From: Anaerobutyricum hallii
GTDB taxonomy: Bacteria; Bacillota; Clostridia; Lachnospirales; Lachnospiraceae
Length of the DNA: 64,000 nt
Direction: 5' to 3'
Assembly (NCBI RefSeq): GCF_900209925.1
Contig: NZ_LT907978.1
Location: 3,443,001-3,507,000 of the forward strand
Shown: positions 17,197 to 25,759 of the stretch, one piece after another
How the letters are laid out: each line of letters starts with the position of its first letter
How positions within the stretch are numbered: position 1 is the first letter of the stretch
Made by a program: the position numbers and the translations under genes
The notes under the pieces: generated by a model
The model's database searches: none
What the model was told of the DNA's origin: nothing
The model's input: the letters and a program-made list of their open reading frames with translations, nothing else

Positions 17197-18088
17197 CTTT
17201 TCTGATTAGCGGCTTATCTTGCGAAGAAAGCCAAGCACCTACAATCATTAACACAAGTGCGACAAAGTAAGTAACATCAGGTATTTCTCTAAAGATAATC
17301 AACGAAAGAATTGCCGCTATAAATGGAGCAACGGCATAATAAGCACTTGTTCGTGCTGCACCAAGTAATCTTTGTGCATATACATAAAAGTAAATACTCA
17401 ATCCGTATGCCACAAATCCTACACAAAGAACAGCAACGATACTCCAAAGTGCCTCTATCCGTTCTCCAATAAACAAGCCGATAATGAGGGAACCGATACC
17501 CGAAAATATTCCTTTTAGCAGAACAATCTGCAATGGATCTTTTGACGATATTTTTCGAGTGCAATTATTCTCAAACCCCCAACAAATGGTGGAAAGTAAA
17601 ACAAATAACGAACCATATGAGAAACGCAGACTTGATACATCTTCAAAAGACAGTATTCCACAGGATAACGTTACAAAAAATATTCCAAACCACAATCTTG
17701 TGCTAATTTTTTCTTTGAATACCATAAGGGCAATTATCGCTGTTGCTACAATTTCAAAGTTATTAAGTAACGACGCATTTGCGGCAGTTGTAGAGTTTAG
17801 ACCAAACAGCAAACAAATAGGAGCAGCAATATCTAAAACTATCATTGCAATGGTGTATGGTAATTCTGATTTTGTTAATTTCAATTCTTTTGCTTCATAT
17901 TTCTTTATTTTCCGCATAAGAGCAATAAATATCATTCCTATTCCTGCACCAACATAAAGAAAACCAGCCATTAAAGTAGGCGGCATAAATTCAAGCAATA
18001 TCTTTGAAAAAGGAGCATTTATGGCATACAGTACTGCTGCAAGTATCGCAAATGCTATCCCTTTCTTGATTTTCTGTTCAGTTTCCAT
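17183..18088 (-). CDS. EamA/DMT-family transporter
   Basis: 301-aa membrane protein with ten predicted helices in two EamA repeats (MAGFLYVGAGIGMIFIAL; AAPICLLFGLNSTTAANASL; FVTLSCGILSFED; GAARTSAYYAVAPFIAAIL). The drug/metabolite transporter family exports amino acids, metabolites or drugs; the substrate is not predictable. It is divergent from a TetR regulator at 18240, which probably controls it. The sequence looks complete. Confidence 0.88.
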   Translation of the reverse strand: METEQKIKKGIAFAILAAVLYAINAPFSKILLEFMPPTLMAGFLYVGAGIGMIFIALMRKIKKYEAKELKLTKSELPYTIAMIVLDIAAPICLLFGLNSTTAANASLLNNFEIVATAIIALMVFKEKISTRLWFGIFFVTLSCGILSFEDVSSLRFSYGSLFVLLSTICWGFENNCTRKISSKDPLQIVLLKGIFSGIGSLIIGLFIGERIEALWSIVAVLCVGFVAYGLSIYFYVYAQRLLGAARTSAYYAVAPFIAAILSLIIFREIPDVTYFVALVLMIVGAWLSSQDKPLIRKVKNE

Positions 18089-18141
18089 TTTCTTGACACC
18101 TCCAAAGTACTACGATATAATTTGTATGTTATCTAACATCT

Positions 18142-18177
18142 TGTTCGATTATATCATTAGCATATTTAGGCGAACAA
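18142..18177. promoter_or_regulatory. Possible TetR operator
   Basis: Inverted half-sites TTGTTCG and CGAACAA separated by about 22 bp lie between the divergent EamA and TetR genes. The position suits a regulator-binding site, but the spacing is long for a TetR dimer, so this is tentative. Confidence 0.3.
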
Positions 18178-18239
18178 TAATTAAATCAAAAGAAATGTAC
18201 GTTATTGAACATTTCTTCAAATTTGTACGGAGGAAGATA

Positions 18240-18803
18240 ATGGATAGACGACAGCAAAAGACACGAGAAGCAATTTTTCATGCATTCAGCACATTGCTTG
18301 AAAAGAAAAGCTACAATCATATCACAGTACAAGAAATACTTGATACCGCAAACATCGGCAGAAGTACCTTTTATGCCCATTTTGAAACGAAAGACGAATT
18401 ATTAAATGCAGTCTGTAAGGAACTGTTCGGACATATCATCGACAGTGCTATGGATAAAACTCATATACACGGGCTTTACTCAAATGAAGAACTGCCACAA
18501 TCTGTTTTTTGCCATCTTTTACAGCATTTGCAAGAAAATGATAACAATATTTTAGGATTACTATCTTGTGAAAGTAGCGAAATTTTCCTTCGTTACTTTA
18601 AGGATAGCTTAAATGAATTGGTACAAACACAATTTATAAATCACAACCGCAAGCGAAATCAAGACTTACCCCAAGAATTTCTTGTTAATCATATTTCAGG
18701 AAGCTTTGTAGAAATGGTTTTATGGTGGTTGAAAGATAAAAAAAAACATACACCAGAAGAATTAGATTACTATTTTCGTGCTGTTATTGAGCCGATTTTA
18801 TAA
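18240..18803 (+). CDS. TetR/AcrR-family regulator
   Basis: 187-aa protein with a typical TetR N-terminal HTH (REAIFHAFSTLLEKKSYNHI, ANIGRSTFYAHFETKDELL) and a ligand-binding C-terminal region. The start at 18240 follows GGAGGAAGATA. It is divergent from the EamA transporter, so it probably represses that gene and itself. A strong hairpin terminator follows. Confidence 0.88.
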   Translation: MDRRQQKTREAIFHAFSTLLEKKSYNHITVQEILDTANIGRSTFYAHFETKDELLNAVCKELFGHIIDSAMDKTHIHGLYSNEELPQSVFCHLLQHLQENDNNILGLLSCESSEIFLRYFKDSLNELVQTQFINHNRKRNQDLPQEFLVNHISGSFVEMVLWWLKDKKKHTPEELDYYFRAVIEPIL

Positions 18804-18809
18804 AAAATT

Positions 18810-18848
18810 AAGTGGGCAACAAATCTCATTTTGATATCGTTGCCCACT
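18810..18848 (+). terminator. Rho-independent terminator after the TetR gene
   Basis: Stem AGTGGGCAAC / GTTGCCCACT followed by an A/T-rich tail directly behind the TetR stop codon. A second hairpin (GCCAGC...GCTGGC) lies at about 19012-19036. No gene is seen in the rest of 18850-19096. Confidence 0.75.
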
Positions 18849-19096
18849 ATTTATAATTACTCCTTTTTTACAAATGTGTGTCTAATGCATAAGCCCTTAT
18901 AATTATTCGTTTTTGCCACTTTTATACATTTTCTATTCATTTTTTGCTAATGGAGAGCTTATTTTTCGCTAAGTTGTCGTGCGATTTATTAGAATGGAAT
19001 TTTTGAAACAGCCAGCACCTTGAATGGGCTGGCTCTTTCAATGTCACCTGTAATTGACAAACTGGAATTGTTCGAACTTTTCAAATACTAACGTCC

Positions 19097-19429
19097 TTAA
19101 TTCTGTTCAATAATTGATTTATAGTAGTTACCAAAGTCAGCAAGTGAATTAACAATTGGAAGCATTTTTGTTCCGAGTTCCGTTAAGCCGTATTCAACTC
19201 TCGGTGGCTGCTCATGGTAATCGTGGCGATATGCCAGCCCATCACTCATCATTTGTCTTAAACTATCTGTCAAAACCTTTTGTGAAATACCATCTATACT
19301 TCGTTGTAGCTCATTGAATCTCCATGGACGCTCTTTCAAGTTACGCAAAATCAGCAGTTTCCATTTTCCTCCGATAAGAGATACTGCTGTTGCAACTGGG
19401 CATTCCGGTAATTCTTCTTTTGCTCGCAT
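19097..19429 (-). CDS. HxlR-family regulator (copy 1)
   Basis: 110-aa winged-helix regulator with the complete HxlR pattern: CPVATAVSLIGGKWKLLIL, RFNELQRSIDGISQKVL, PPRVEYGLTELGTKM. The Cys near residue 9 is the conserved redox-sensing position of many members. I chose the ATG at 19429 after GGAGGTGAGAATT. It is divergent from a small cupin gene and probably controls it. The whole divergent pair recurs at 32571-33513 with only a few differences. Confidence 0.88.
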   Translation of the reverse strand: MRAKEELPECPVATAVSLIGGKWKLLILRNLKERPWRFNELQRSIDGISQKVLTDSLRQMMSDGLAYRHDYHEQPPRVEYGLTELGTKMLPIVNSLADFGNYYKSIIEQN

Positions 19430-19569
19430 AATTCTCACCTCCGAGTCTATTGTAACACATTCATTTTTGAGTGTACAGTTACAAAAAGGTGCGTACTTGT
19501 TTTTGTATGTGCCTCATACTATACTAATACCAAGCAACCAGAAACTACAAATTAACTATGGAGGTTATT

Positions 19570-19923
19570 ATGGCAAATTACACAAAAACAACTATTGGAA
19601 AGGAAAACCGAATTGAGCTGCATGAAAAGTTGTCTTTAACAGGTGCAGAAATCAGTTTGAACGAACTACCTGCAGGAGCAAATGTCCCATTTGTTCATTC
19701 TCATAAAGAAAATGAAGAAATCTATGGAATTCTTTCAGGTAACGGCAAAGCCATAATTGATGGAGAAGAAATTAGCCTTTCAACTGGAGACTGGCTAAAA
19801 ATCGCACCTGCTGCAAAGCGTCAGTTTTTTGCATCCGATATTTCTGGAATTACTTATATCTGCATTCAGGTAAAAGAAAATTCTCTGGAACATTTTACAG
19901 CAGAGGATGCCGTAATCGGCTAA
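19570..19923 (+). CDS. Small cupin protein (copy 1)
   Basis: 117-aa single cupin barrel with metal-site motifs VPFVHSHKENEEIYGILSG and GDWLKIAPAAKRQF. Such one-domain cupins are often HxlR-controlled in Firmicutes; the substrate is unknown. The start at 19570 follows GGAGGTTATT. The gene ends at a strong terminator and belongs to the duplicated module. Confidence 0.85.
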   Translation: MANYTKTTIGKENRIELHEKLSLTGAEISLNELPAGANVPFVHSHKENEEIYGILSGNGKAIIDGEEISLSTGDWLKIAPAAKRQFFASDISGITYICIQVKENSLEHFTAEDAVIG

Positions 19924-19943
19924 TTAAAAGTATTTATTTACAA

Positions 19944-19987
19944 AAATGCACAGTTCACGATAAGCTAAGAACTGTGCATTTCTTTTT
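19944..19987 (+). terminator. Terminator after cupin copy 1
   Basis: Thirteen-base stem AAATGCACAGTTC / GAACTGTGCATTT followed by CTTTTTT. Confidence 0.85.
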
Positions 19988-20029
19988 TGTTCAATATTAC
20001 GTTTTCTCAATTTTTTAAACAAGAAGTTA

Positions 20030-20176
20030 TCAGTGATTATCTTTTAGAAAACAGCCAACTACAGCAACGCCAAATCCAAGAACACCTAGGACATATCCCC
20101 CAAAATTATTTGTTGTCACAGCAATTCCTAAAGGTATTATTGCAATCCCCAATAACTCAATCTTAATTCCTTTCAT
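20030..20176 (-). CDS. Small hydrophobic membrane protein, 48 aa
   Basis: A short frame from ATG (20176) to TGA (20030) encodes MKGIKIELLGIAII, then FGGYVLGVLGFGVAVVG and FLKDNH: two hydrophobic segments with a charged tail. GAAGG lies 8 nt upstream of the ATG. The stop codon is directly followed by the recurring junction motif (TGATAACTTC...), as in neighbouring modules, which supports it as a real one-gene module. Function unknown. Confidence 0.6.
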   Translation of the reverse strand: MKGIKIELLGIAIIPLGIAVTTNNFGGYVLGVLGFGVAVVGCFLKDNH

Positions 20177-20204
20177 CGCAAATACCTTCGTTACAAACTG
20201 AAAT

Positions 20205-20267
20205 TTAGCCTTTTAAACCTTTCGCTTGCCTGTCCATATCTTCAATAACAATGTCGTAAATTTCTCC
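20205..20267 (-). pseudogene. C-terminal scrap of a lost gene between two junction motifs
   Basis: Reading from the downstream edge of one junction motif gives GEIYDIVIEDMDRQAKGLKG and a TAA that runs into a second motif (AAATTTCAGTTTG). It looks like the last 20 codons of a gene whose body was removed, leaving both motifs only about 50 bp apart. Confidence 0.5.
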
Positions 20268-20280
20268 AAACTTGAAGTTA

Positions 20281-20613
20281 TTACTTTCTGCATAGTGTGT
20301 TTCCTAAAATGATATTTACCACGACATCAACCAAAATAATCCCCAATGCAATATATACAAAAAATGCAGGCAAAATATTTTCAAACAAGCCCATAGTTAA
20401 TGCAAGAATTGCTATAATAGACATTCCAATTCCCATTGTTCTGCATAACTTCTTTTCATCATATTTTTCCTTTTCTTCATTTGAAGCTGTATTATATCCA
20501 GAAATGAACCAGCTTCCATGTCCAGAAAGTAAAATAATAGAAAGTACAGCAAATATCGCAAAGACAATCCACACTATCCAATCAGAGCCTGTTGCTAAAT
20601 CTGCTAATTTCAT
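20281..20613 (-). CDS. DUF3784-family membrane protein
   Basis: 110 aa with three hydrophobic helices and the conserved SGYNTASNEEKEKYDEKKLC motif after the first helix. DUF3784 proteins are small membrane proteins of unknown role common in Clostridia. RBS AAGGAGGAG lies before the ATG. Its stop TAA runs directly into the junction motif TAACTTCAAGTTTGG. Confidence 0.8.
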   Translation of the reverse strand: MKLADLATGSDWIVWIVFAIFAVLSIILLSGHGSWFISGYNTASNEEKEKYDEKKLCRTMGIGMSIIAILALTMGLFENILPAFFVYIALGIILVDVVVNIILGNTLCRK

Positions 20614-20718
20614 TTACATACTCCTCCTTAAATTCCATTTTCTTAATTTTATAAACTTGAATTTTACAAGTAAAATGACCGAAATTATTTATTTGCTATT
20701 TCTACGATCATTATGCTC

Positions 20719-21831
20719 TTAGTATTTCATTTTATCTTGATACATCTGTTCATCGATTCTATTCATAAAATCATCTATTGTTTCGTTACTTAGATTAGTT
20801 ATTGCGTATCCCATAGATGCAGATAACTGATACGGTTTATCGTTCTTTTCATTCTCTGTTACAAAATTCTTTTTAGCAGATTTGATTATTTTTTGTATGA
20901 GCTGATCATCTGTTGTATTTAGCATTATAACAAATTCATCACCAGCATATCTTGTTACTACACCATATTCAGAGAACGATTTCCGAAGTAAATCAGCAAC
21001 AATACACAATGCCAGATCTCCTTCTGCGTGTCCGTAGTTATCGTTAATCTGTTTAAATCCGTTCAGATCAATCATAATACCGGATACCCAGCAGTCCTTT
21101 TTATTACAGGCTCGCTTATGTAAAAATTCCAGATACACGCGATTATATAATCCTGTAAGGCAATCTGTAAAAATAATCTCGTTTTTTAGTGCTGTCATTA
21201 TTCCCGCGACCGATATTGCAATAGATGTCCAGGTGATTGCAATTTCAACGAAAAATGCCTGAATAACTACCCCTAATATAACAGGAATTAGAAATATATG
21301 TACTGGAAATAATTTTAAACTGCCATTTTTTTTAACACGCTTAACATACAAATACAAGCTGTCCAAAATGTAAAAAGCAGCAAAAATCAGAAAAATAATA
21401 TATGCGAATCCTCTCTGATACCTACCATCACTCACCGAAAATACCAATGGATAAAAAATATTGATTACTAACAGTACAATAGAAATAAGTCCAATTGTTC
21501 GGTAAATATTTCTGCGTATATCAGAAAATGGGATATTCATATGTACCATTATGAATTTAGCCCACAAATATCCAATCATTACATTCCCTAAAAAGAGCCC
21601 TGATCCGCTCAGAAAGACCAAAACTTTGATAACTATATTAGAACTGCCAGCAAGATAATAAACGCAACAGTCAGAAATATTGGCAATCCCTATAGCTGCC
21701 ATCATTTGCTGTAGAAGTCGCATATCTCTGTCGTACTCCGCTTTTTGTCTGTTAGCGAGATACAACGTTCCAATTAGCAGTATACTAATAATATTTGCTG
21801 TAAGTACAGAAAATGAAAGATTCATATCCAT
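20719..21831 (-). CDS. Membrane diguanylate cyclase (multi-TM plus GGDEF)
   Basis: 370 aa. The N-terminal 210 residues form about six or seven helices; the C-terminal half is a GGDEF domain with TDCLTGLYNRVYLEF, IDLNGFKQINDNYGHAEGD and the active-site variant YAGDEF, which is compatible with activity. It probably makes cyclic di-GMP. The ATG follows an AAAGGAG sequence. About 60 nt after the stop lies another junction motif (AAAATTCAAGTTTATAAAAT). Confidence 0.87.
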   Translation of the reverse strand: MDMNLSFSVLTANIISILLIGTLYLANRQKAEYDRDMRLLQQMMAAIGIANISDCCVYYLAGSSNIVIKVLVFLSGSGLFLGNVMIGYLWAKFIMVHMNIPFSDIRRNIYRTIGLISIVLLVINIFYPLVFSVSDGRYQRGFAYIIFLIFAAFYILDSLYLYVKRVKKNGSLKLFPVHIFLIPVILGVVIQAFFVEIAITWTSIAISVAGIMTALKNEIIFTDCLTGLYNRVYLEFLHKRACNKKDCWVSGIMIDLNGFKQINDNYGHAEGDLALCIVADLLRKSFSEYGVVTRYAGDEFVIMLNTTDDQLIQKIIKSAKKNFVTENEKNDKPYQLSASMGYAITNLSNETIDDFMNRIDEQMYQDKMKY

Positions 21832-21865
21832 AGCAAGTCTCCTTTAAAAATTCAAATTGTTACAC

Positions 21866-22333
21866 TTAAAAAAGCGGAATTTCACCATCATAGTTTTCTG
21901 CTTTTTCCAATAGCGGTCCTTTAGCTCCCATCGTAAACGCGATGTCGCTACTGCGGATAGAGAGCAGCTCCATTCCGGATCTCACCTTCAAAAAATCCAT
22001 CATTTTCTTCGTAAGAAGAATTTGCCCCTCCTGTGAAATCTCTACCCAGCAGTAGGAACGCCCCTTGTATTTGATAAATTCGCCAGAACCTGCTGAGTAG
22101 TCAAGCAACGGTGGAGTATCGTCCAAAATGTGACCAAGTTTTGACGGATGCAAAAGGCCTTTCCGGGTGACGCAGAAGCCACCGGTAATCTTACTTCCGG
22201 TAAAAAGATATACTTTTCCTTCATCTGCAATGTGATATTCTTCCATTGCCTGCGGTGGAATCCGCAATGTTCCATCCGTCCGAATGAGTGATTTCCCGAA
22301 AATAAATTTTCCTCCCTTATTCATTTGTGGCAT
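21866..22333 (-). CDS. Hypothetical protein with AbrB-like features
   Basis: 155 aa. Two segments (DGTLRIPPQAMEEYHI near residue 20 and SQEGQILLTKKMMDFLKV near 100) resemble the short beta-hairpin of SpoVT/AbrB DNA-binding proteins, suggesting two degenerate copies. The family is not certain. RBS GGAGG is 7 nt before the ATG. It ends in a TAA followed by TAACAATTTGAATTTTT, a weak form of the junction motif. Confidence 0.5.
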   Translation of the reverse strand: MPQMNKGGKFIFGKSLIRTDGTLRIPPQAMEEYHIADEGKVYLFTGSKITGGFCVTRKGLLHPSKLGHILDDTPPLLDYSAGSGEFIKYKGRSYCWVEISQEGQILLTKKMMDFLKVRSGMELLSIRSSDIAFTMGAKGPLLEKAENYDGEIPLF

Positions 22334-22377
22334 AAAAACACCTCCTGAAATTCCGATTTCTCAGTTTCAAAAACTTT

Positions 22378-22493
22378 TGTTTATTTCGTTCTTAAGTTCA
22401 TCTTTATTCTTGTATGTTCTCACTATCGGAATCGTACTCTGTCTGTTCTACATAATCTGCGGAACAGTCTCGTTTGTACGGATAAAAAAATAA
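22378..22493 (+). pseudogene. Possible fragment or small hydrophobic peptide
   Basis: A plus-strand frame encodes a very hydrophobic stretch (FLYVLTIGIVLCLFYIICG) followed by FVRIKK and stop, then a strong terminator. It has no clear RBS and starts inside junction-type sequence, so it is either the tail of a lost membrane protein or a tiny peptide. Confidence 0.3.
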
Positions 22494-22497
22494 ACTG

Positions 22498-22535
22498 AGC
22501 CACGGCTGTTCCAACACGAAATCAGCCGTGGCCTT
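22498..22535 (+). terminator. Terminator
   Basis: Stem GCCACGGCTG / CAGCCGTGGC followed by CTTATTT; strong hairpin immediately after the hydrophobic frame. Confidence 0.75.
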
Positions 22536-22596
22536 ATTTATATCATTTCACTCTTTTTTGAAATAGAACAACACCACAGCAACAACTCAAATCGAC

Positions 22597-23850
22597 TTAA
22601 AATTCCAGACTATTCGCATTCAGCAAGAAATACTTCATTCCCATGATGACAAAACCTTCATCATTTCTCCAAGGCTTTTTGCTGCCATTTACAATGACGA
22701 TCTTCTTGAAAGAGTCCGGGATATTACGCAGAGAATTGAACTCCTGCGTCTGTTTTTCTTCCGAAGTCATGTCATATGCAACCTGGATATAGTATCTCTG
22801 GTTTCCTTGATTCACCACAAAGTCAACCTCCAACTGCTTGCGAACACGTTTGCCCTCTTTATCCTTATCGAAGATATCCACAACACCCACATCAACATTG
22901 TAGCCACGGATTAGCAGCTCGTTATAAACAATGTTCTCCATGATATGCGTAGGCTCCTGCTGTCTGAAATTCAGACGTGCATTTCTCAGTCCCAGATCAG
23001 TAAAGTAGTATTTCAGATTTGCACCGATATACTTTCTGCCCTTAATATCGTATCGGCTTGCCTTGGAAATCAAAAAGGCATCTGTCAAATGGTCGATATG
23101 CTTGGAGATGGTTTTATTAGCATAAGTCATCTGGCGCTCACTGGCAAAGGTATTGGCAATCTTTGAAGGATTGGTCGGTGCGCCGATTGCAGATGCAAGC
23201 ACATCAACCAGAATCCCAATCTCATCCACGTTCTGAATCTTATTTCTTTCAATAACATCCTTCAGATAGACATTTGCAAAGATGTTCTTCAGATAGTCCG
23301 CTTTCTGTCGTTCGCTCTGGAAACTTACGATCTGCGGCAATCCTCCGTAGATCATGTAGTCATCCCAGGCATCATCATAATCGCCGTCATAGACAGAATA
23401 AAACTCTGCAAAGGAGAGAGGGTAGATTCTAATCTCATCACCTCTGCCACGGAATTCGGTCACAATGTCGCTGGACAGGAACTTGGAATTACTTCCGGTG
23501 ACATACACATCAATATTGCTCATGCGAAGCAGGCTGTTCAGCACTTCCTCAAATCGTGGCATGAACTGCACTTCATCCAAAAGGAGATAATACTTCCCGT
23601 CGTCTTTCATGGCATCCTTGATGTACTTGAAGCATACCTTGGGATCTCTTAATTCCTCGTTCTCAATACCATCCAATGCAATTTCAATAATATGATCAAC
23701 ATCAACGCCGTTCTCCAGTAAGTATCTCTTAAAGATGGTAAACAGCAAAAAGGATTTGCCACATCTACGAATGCCGGTAATCACCTTTATCATTCCATTA
23801 TCTTTTCGCTCGATCAGCTGCTGTAGGTAAGCGTCTCTTTTAATCTCCAT
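22597..23850 (-). CDS. AAA ATPase with DUF4143 domain
   Basis: 417 aa. The N-terminus has the P-loop TGIRRCGKSFLL and a Walker B segment YYLLLDEVQ, then a sensor VTGSNSKFL. The C-terminal DUF4143 domain carries the nuclease-like EVDFVV motif near residue 350. These ATPases are widespread in accessory regions and have no settled function. The ATG at 23850 follows GGGGAG; a clear sigma-70 promoter lies upstream (23898-23926). A fragment of a related gene occurs at 17107-17196. Confidence 0.87.
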   Translation of the reverse strand: MEIKRDAYLQQLIERKDNGMIKVITGIRRCGKSFLLFTIFKRYLLENGVDVDHIIEIALDGIENEELRDPKVCFKYIKDAMKDDGKYYLLLDEVQFMPRFEEVLNSLLRMSNIDVYVTGSNSKFLSSDIVTEFRGRGDEIRIYPLSFAEFYSVYDGDYDDAWDDYMIYGGLPQIVSFQSERQKADYLKNIFANVYLKDVIERNKIQNVDEIGILVDVLASAIGAPTNPSKIANTFASERQMTYANKTISKHIDHLTDAFLISKASRYDIKGRKYIGANLKYYFTDLGLRNARLNFRQQEPTHIMENIVYNELLIRGYNVDVGVVDIFDKDKEGKRVRKQLEVDFVVNQGNQRYYIQVAYDMTSEEKQTQEFNSLRNIPDSFKKIVIVNGSKKPWRNDEGFVIMGMKYFLLNANSLEF

Positions 23851-23897
23851 CGTTACACTCCCCATTTCCGTGCATCTGCACACTTTTTAGTAATGAG

Positions 23898-23926
23898 ATT
23901 CTATCACAGAACGACCTGAATTTCAA
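23898..23926 (-). promoter_or_regulatory. Promoter of the DUF4143 ATPase gene
   Basis: On the minus strand, -35 TTGAAA and -10 TAGAAT are 17 bp apart, about 45 nt before the start codon. Flanking it are two copies of a GTGCAT(C/A)T(G/A)CACACTTTT-like unit (about 23872-23896 and 23943-23969), each with a palindromic GTGCA...TGCAC centre; these could be operator sites. Confidence 0.65.
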
Positions 23927-24161
23927 TATGTATTCCCATTTTATGTGCATATACACACTTTTATGTAATGTTGATAAATATATTTTCAGATTTTTTTGAT
24001 TGCAGTGTCTATAATCGACTACTCCAATCGTTATTATAGGTAGACAACAAAAAGAAGATGGTTCCGATGTTTCATTAAATATGTTCGTTAGTCTTTTACG
24101 CAAAGGATTCTATCTCCTCTGCGCCCTAATGCTTTTCGGATTCAGTTCAACAAACTGGAAT

Positions 24162-25070
24162 TTAGCGATTTCTTTTTCCGGTATTCTCTGTACCACGGAT
24201 TTCCTCATGATAGAAATAATCTACGATCACCGGATGCCCCTGCGGGACTCTGCCATAAGGCATTTCATTATCCACAAAGGCACAATCATACTTCTTAGCC
24301 ATTTTCTCAGCTTTTACTTCAAGTGCTTCAAAGTAGCTGCGGTTATGCTTGTTATAGATCTCGTCGTAAAGTGGTACAAGATCAGGATATTTTCCGGCGA
24401 TATAATTCATAATTGTCTTTTTGAAACCGCCTCGAAGATTGAGATTTTCGAGCCAGAACAGATCGCACTGATCCTTTACCCGCTCAAAGATTGCTTCAAA
24501 ATCCGTGATACCGGGAAATACCGGGGATACGAAACAGACTGTACGGATACCTGCCTCATATACCTGCTTCATAGCAGCGATACGGTGCTCAATGCTCGAA
24601 GCAGAATCCATATCGTTCTTGAAATTTTCATCTAGTGTGTTGATCGACCATGAAACGGTTACACGTCCAAGCTTCTTCAGTAAATCAATATCTCGTACCA
24701 CAAGATCCGACTTTGTGCAGATCAGAATATCTGCATCACTGCCGATCAGCTGCTCCAGAAGTTTTCTGGTATTCCCGAATTGCTCCTCCTGTGGATTGTA
24801 GCCATCTGTCACAGAACCGATGACCACCCGCTGTCCGGCATATTTCTTCGGATTTTTAATTTCCGTCCAATGCTTCACATCAAGGAAAGTGCCCCATTCC
24901 TCCTTGTGCCCGGTAAAGCGCTTCATAAAAGAAGCATAGCAATACTTGCAGGCATGTGTACAGCCCACATAGGGATTAACCGAGTAACCGCCTACCGGCA
25001 GACTAGACTTAGTCATGATGTTCTTTGTTTCCACCTCACGAATGAGGATTCCATTTATTACTTCTTCCAT
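24162..25070 (-). CDS. SPL-family radical SAM protein
   Basis: 302 aa with the radical SAM motif CTHACKYC near residue 37, followed by YASFMKRF and a TIM-barrel pattern like the spore photoproduct lyase/Rv2578c-type family. The substrate is unknown. Its start overlaps the end of the second radical SAM gene, so the two are co-translated. Its stop TAA is part of the junction motif CTAAATTCCAGTTTGTTGAA. Confidence 0.83.
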   Translation of the reverse strand: MEEVINGILIREVETKNIMTKSSLPVGGYSVNPYVGCTHACKYCYASFMKRFTGHKEEWGTFLDVKHWTEIKNPKKYAGQRVVIGSVTDGYNPQEEQFGNTRKLLEQLIGSDADILICTKSDLVVRDIDLLKKLGRVTVSWSINTLDENFKNDMDSASSIEHRIAAMKQVYEAGIRTVCFVSPVFPGITDFEAIFERVKDQCDLFWLENLNLRGGFKKTIMNYIAGKYPDLVPLYDEIYNKHNRSYFEALEVKAEKMAKKYDCAFVDNEMPYGRVPQGHPVIVDYFYHEEIRGTENTGKRNR

Positions 25071-25759
25071 GATTTCTGTACCTCTAACACTTTATTAAAT
25101 TCTTCCGGCATTTCCTGAATCATATTTTCATCCCCTATGATAGGGACAAGGTCTTCCTTCATAAACACCGGAATGCCGAGCTTATGTGCCTGGTCCGCCA
25201 GAGACCATGCCCATTCCGGCTCCGTATGAATCTTCCTGCTCTGAGCTCCGGTCATGGTGCCCACAACGATCCAATTGATTCCGGAAAGGTCAACTGTGCC
25301 GGGATCGTCAAATAACGGCTCAAAGGTAACATGGTAATGTTTTGCTCTGACGTTTTTCCGAAGGGCGTCGATACGCCACAGTTCTACTTTCCTCGTCACC
25401 GTAACGCCAAACCATGCGTTTTCCAGATCGGTATCAAAATCCAGCAAATCAGGTCGCTTGGTAAGGAACAGGAACTGATGCTGTGGATTTTCACGGATCT
25501 TTGCAAATACCTCGTCTCTCCATTCCGGCTTCCATCCGGAGAGATCGCTCATCCCGGTAAGAAGAAAGTTCTGCGGACGTTTCTTTTCCATCATCTTGAG
25601 CTTACTCGGAAAGAATTCAGGGTAAGCGAAGTCATCAATCATATGCCAGCGTTTCACGTTGTTGCGGGCATAGCAATATGTACACCCCACTGTGCAGCCA
25701 ATGACGATATTCATGTTCTGAATCTGATCTTTGATACAAATACTCATGACTTCTGCCAC
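25058..25759 (-). CDS. DUF5131-like radical SAM protein
   Basis: 233 aa with a CTVGCTYCYARN cysteine motif near residue 22, FLLTGMSDLSGW, FLFLTKRPDLL and WIVVGTMTGAQSRK, the pattern of the phage-type Gp37/Gp68 (DUF5131) family. It overlaps both neighbours, so MarR - DUF5131 - radical SAM form a tight operon. The function of the pair is unknown. Confidence 0.8.
   Translation of the reverse strand: MAEVMSICIKDQIQNMNIVIGCTVGCTYCYARNNVKRWHMIDDFAYPEFFPSKLKMMEKKRPQNFLLTGMSDLSGWKPEWRDEVFAKIRENPQHQFLFLTKRPDLLDFDTDLENAWFGVTVTRKVELWRIDALRKNVRAKHYHVTFEPLFDDPGTVDLSGINWIVVGTMTGAQSRKIHTEPEWAWSLADQAHKLGIPVFMKEDLVPIIGDENMIQEMPEEFNKVLEVQKSWKK

Noticed and set aside
17000-17209. 69-codon frame overlapping the end of the GGDEF gene
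   Set aside because: A different frame of the same DNA encodes the recognisable DUF4143 fragment; this one has no RBS.
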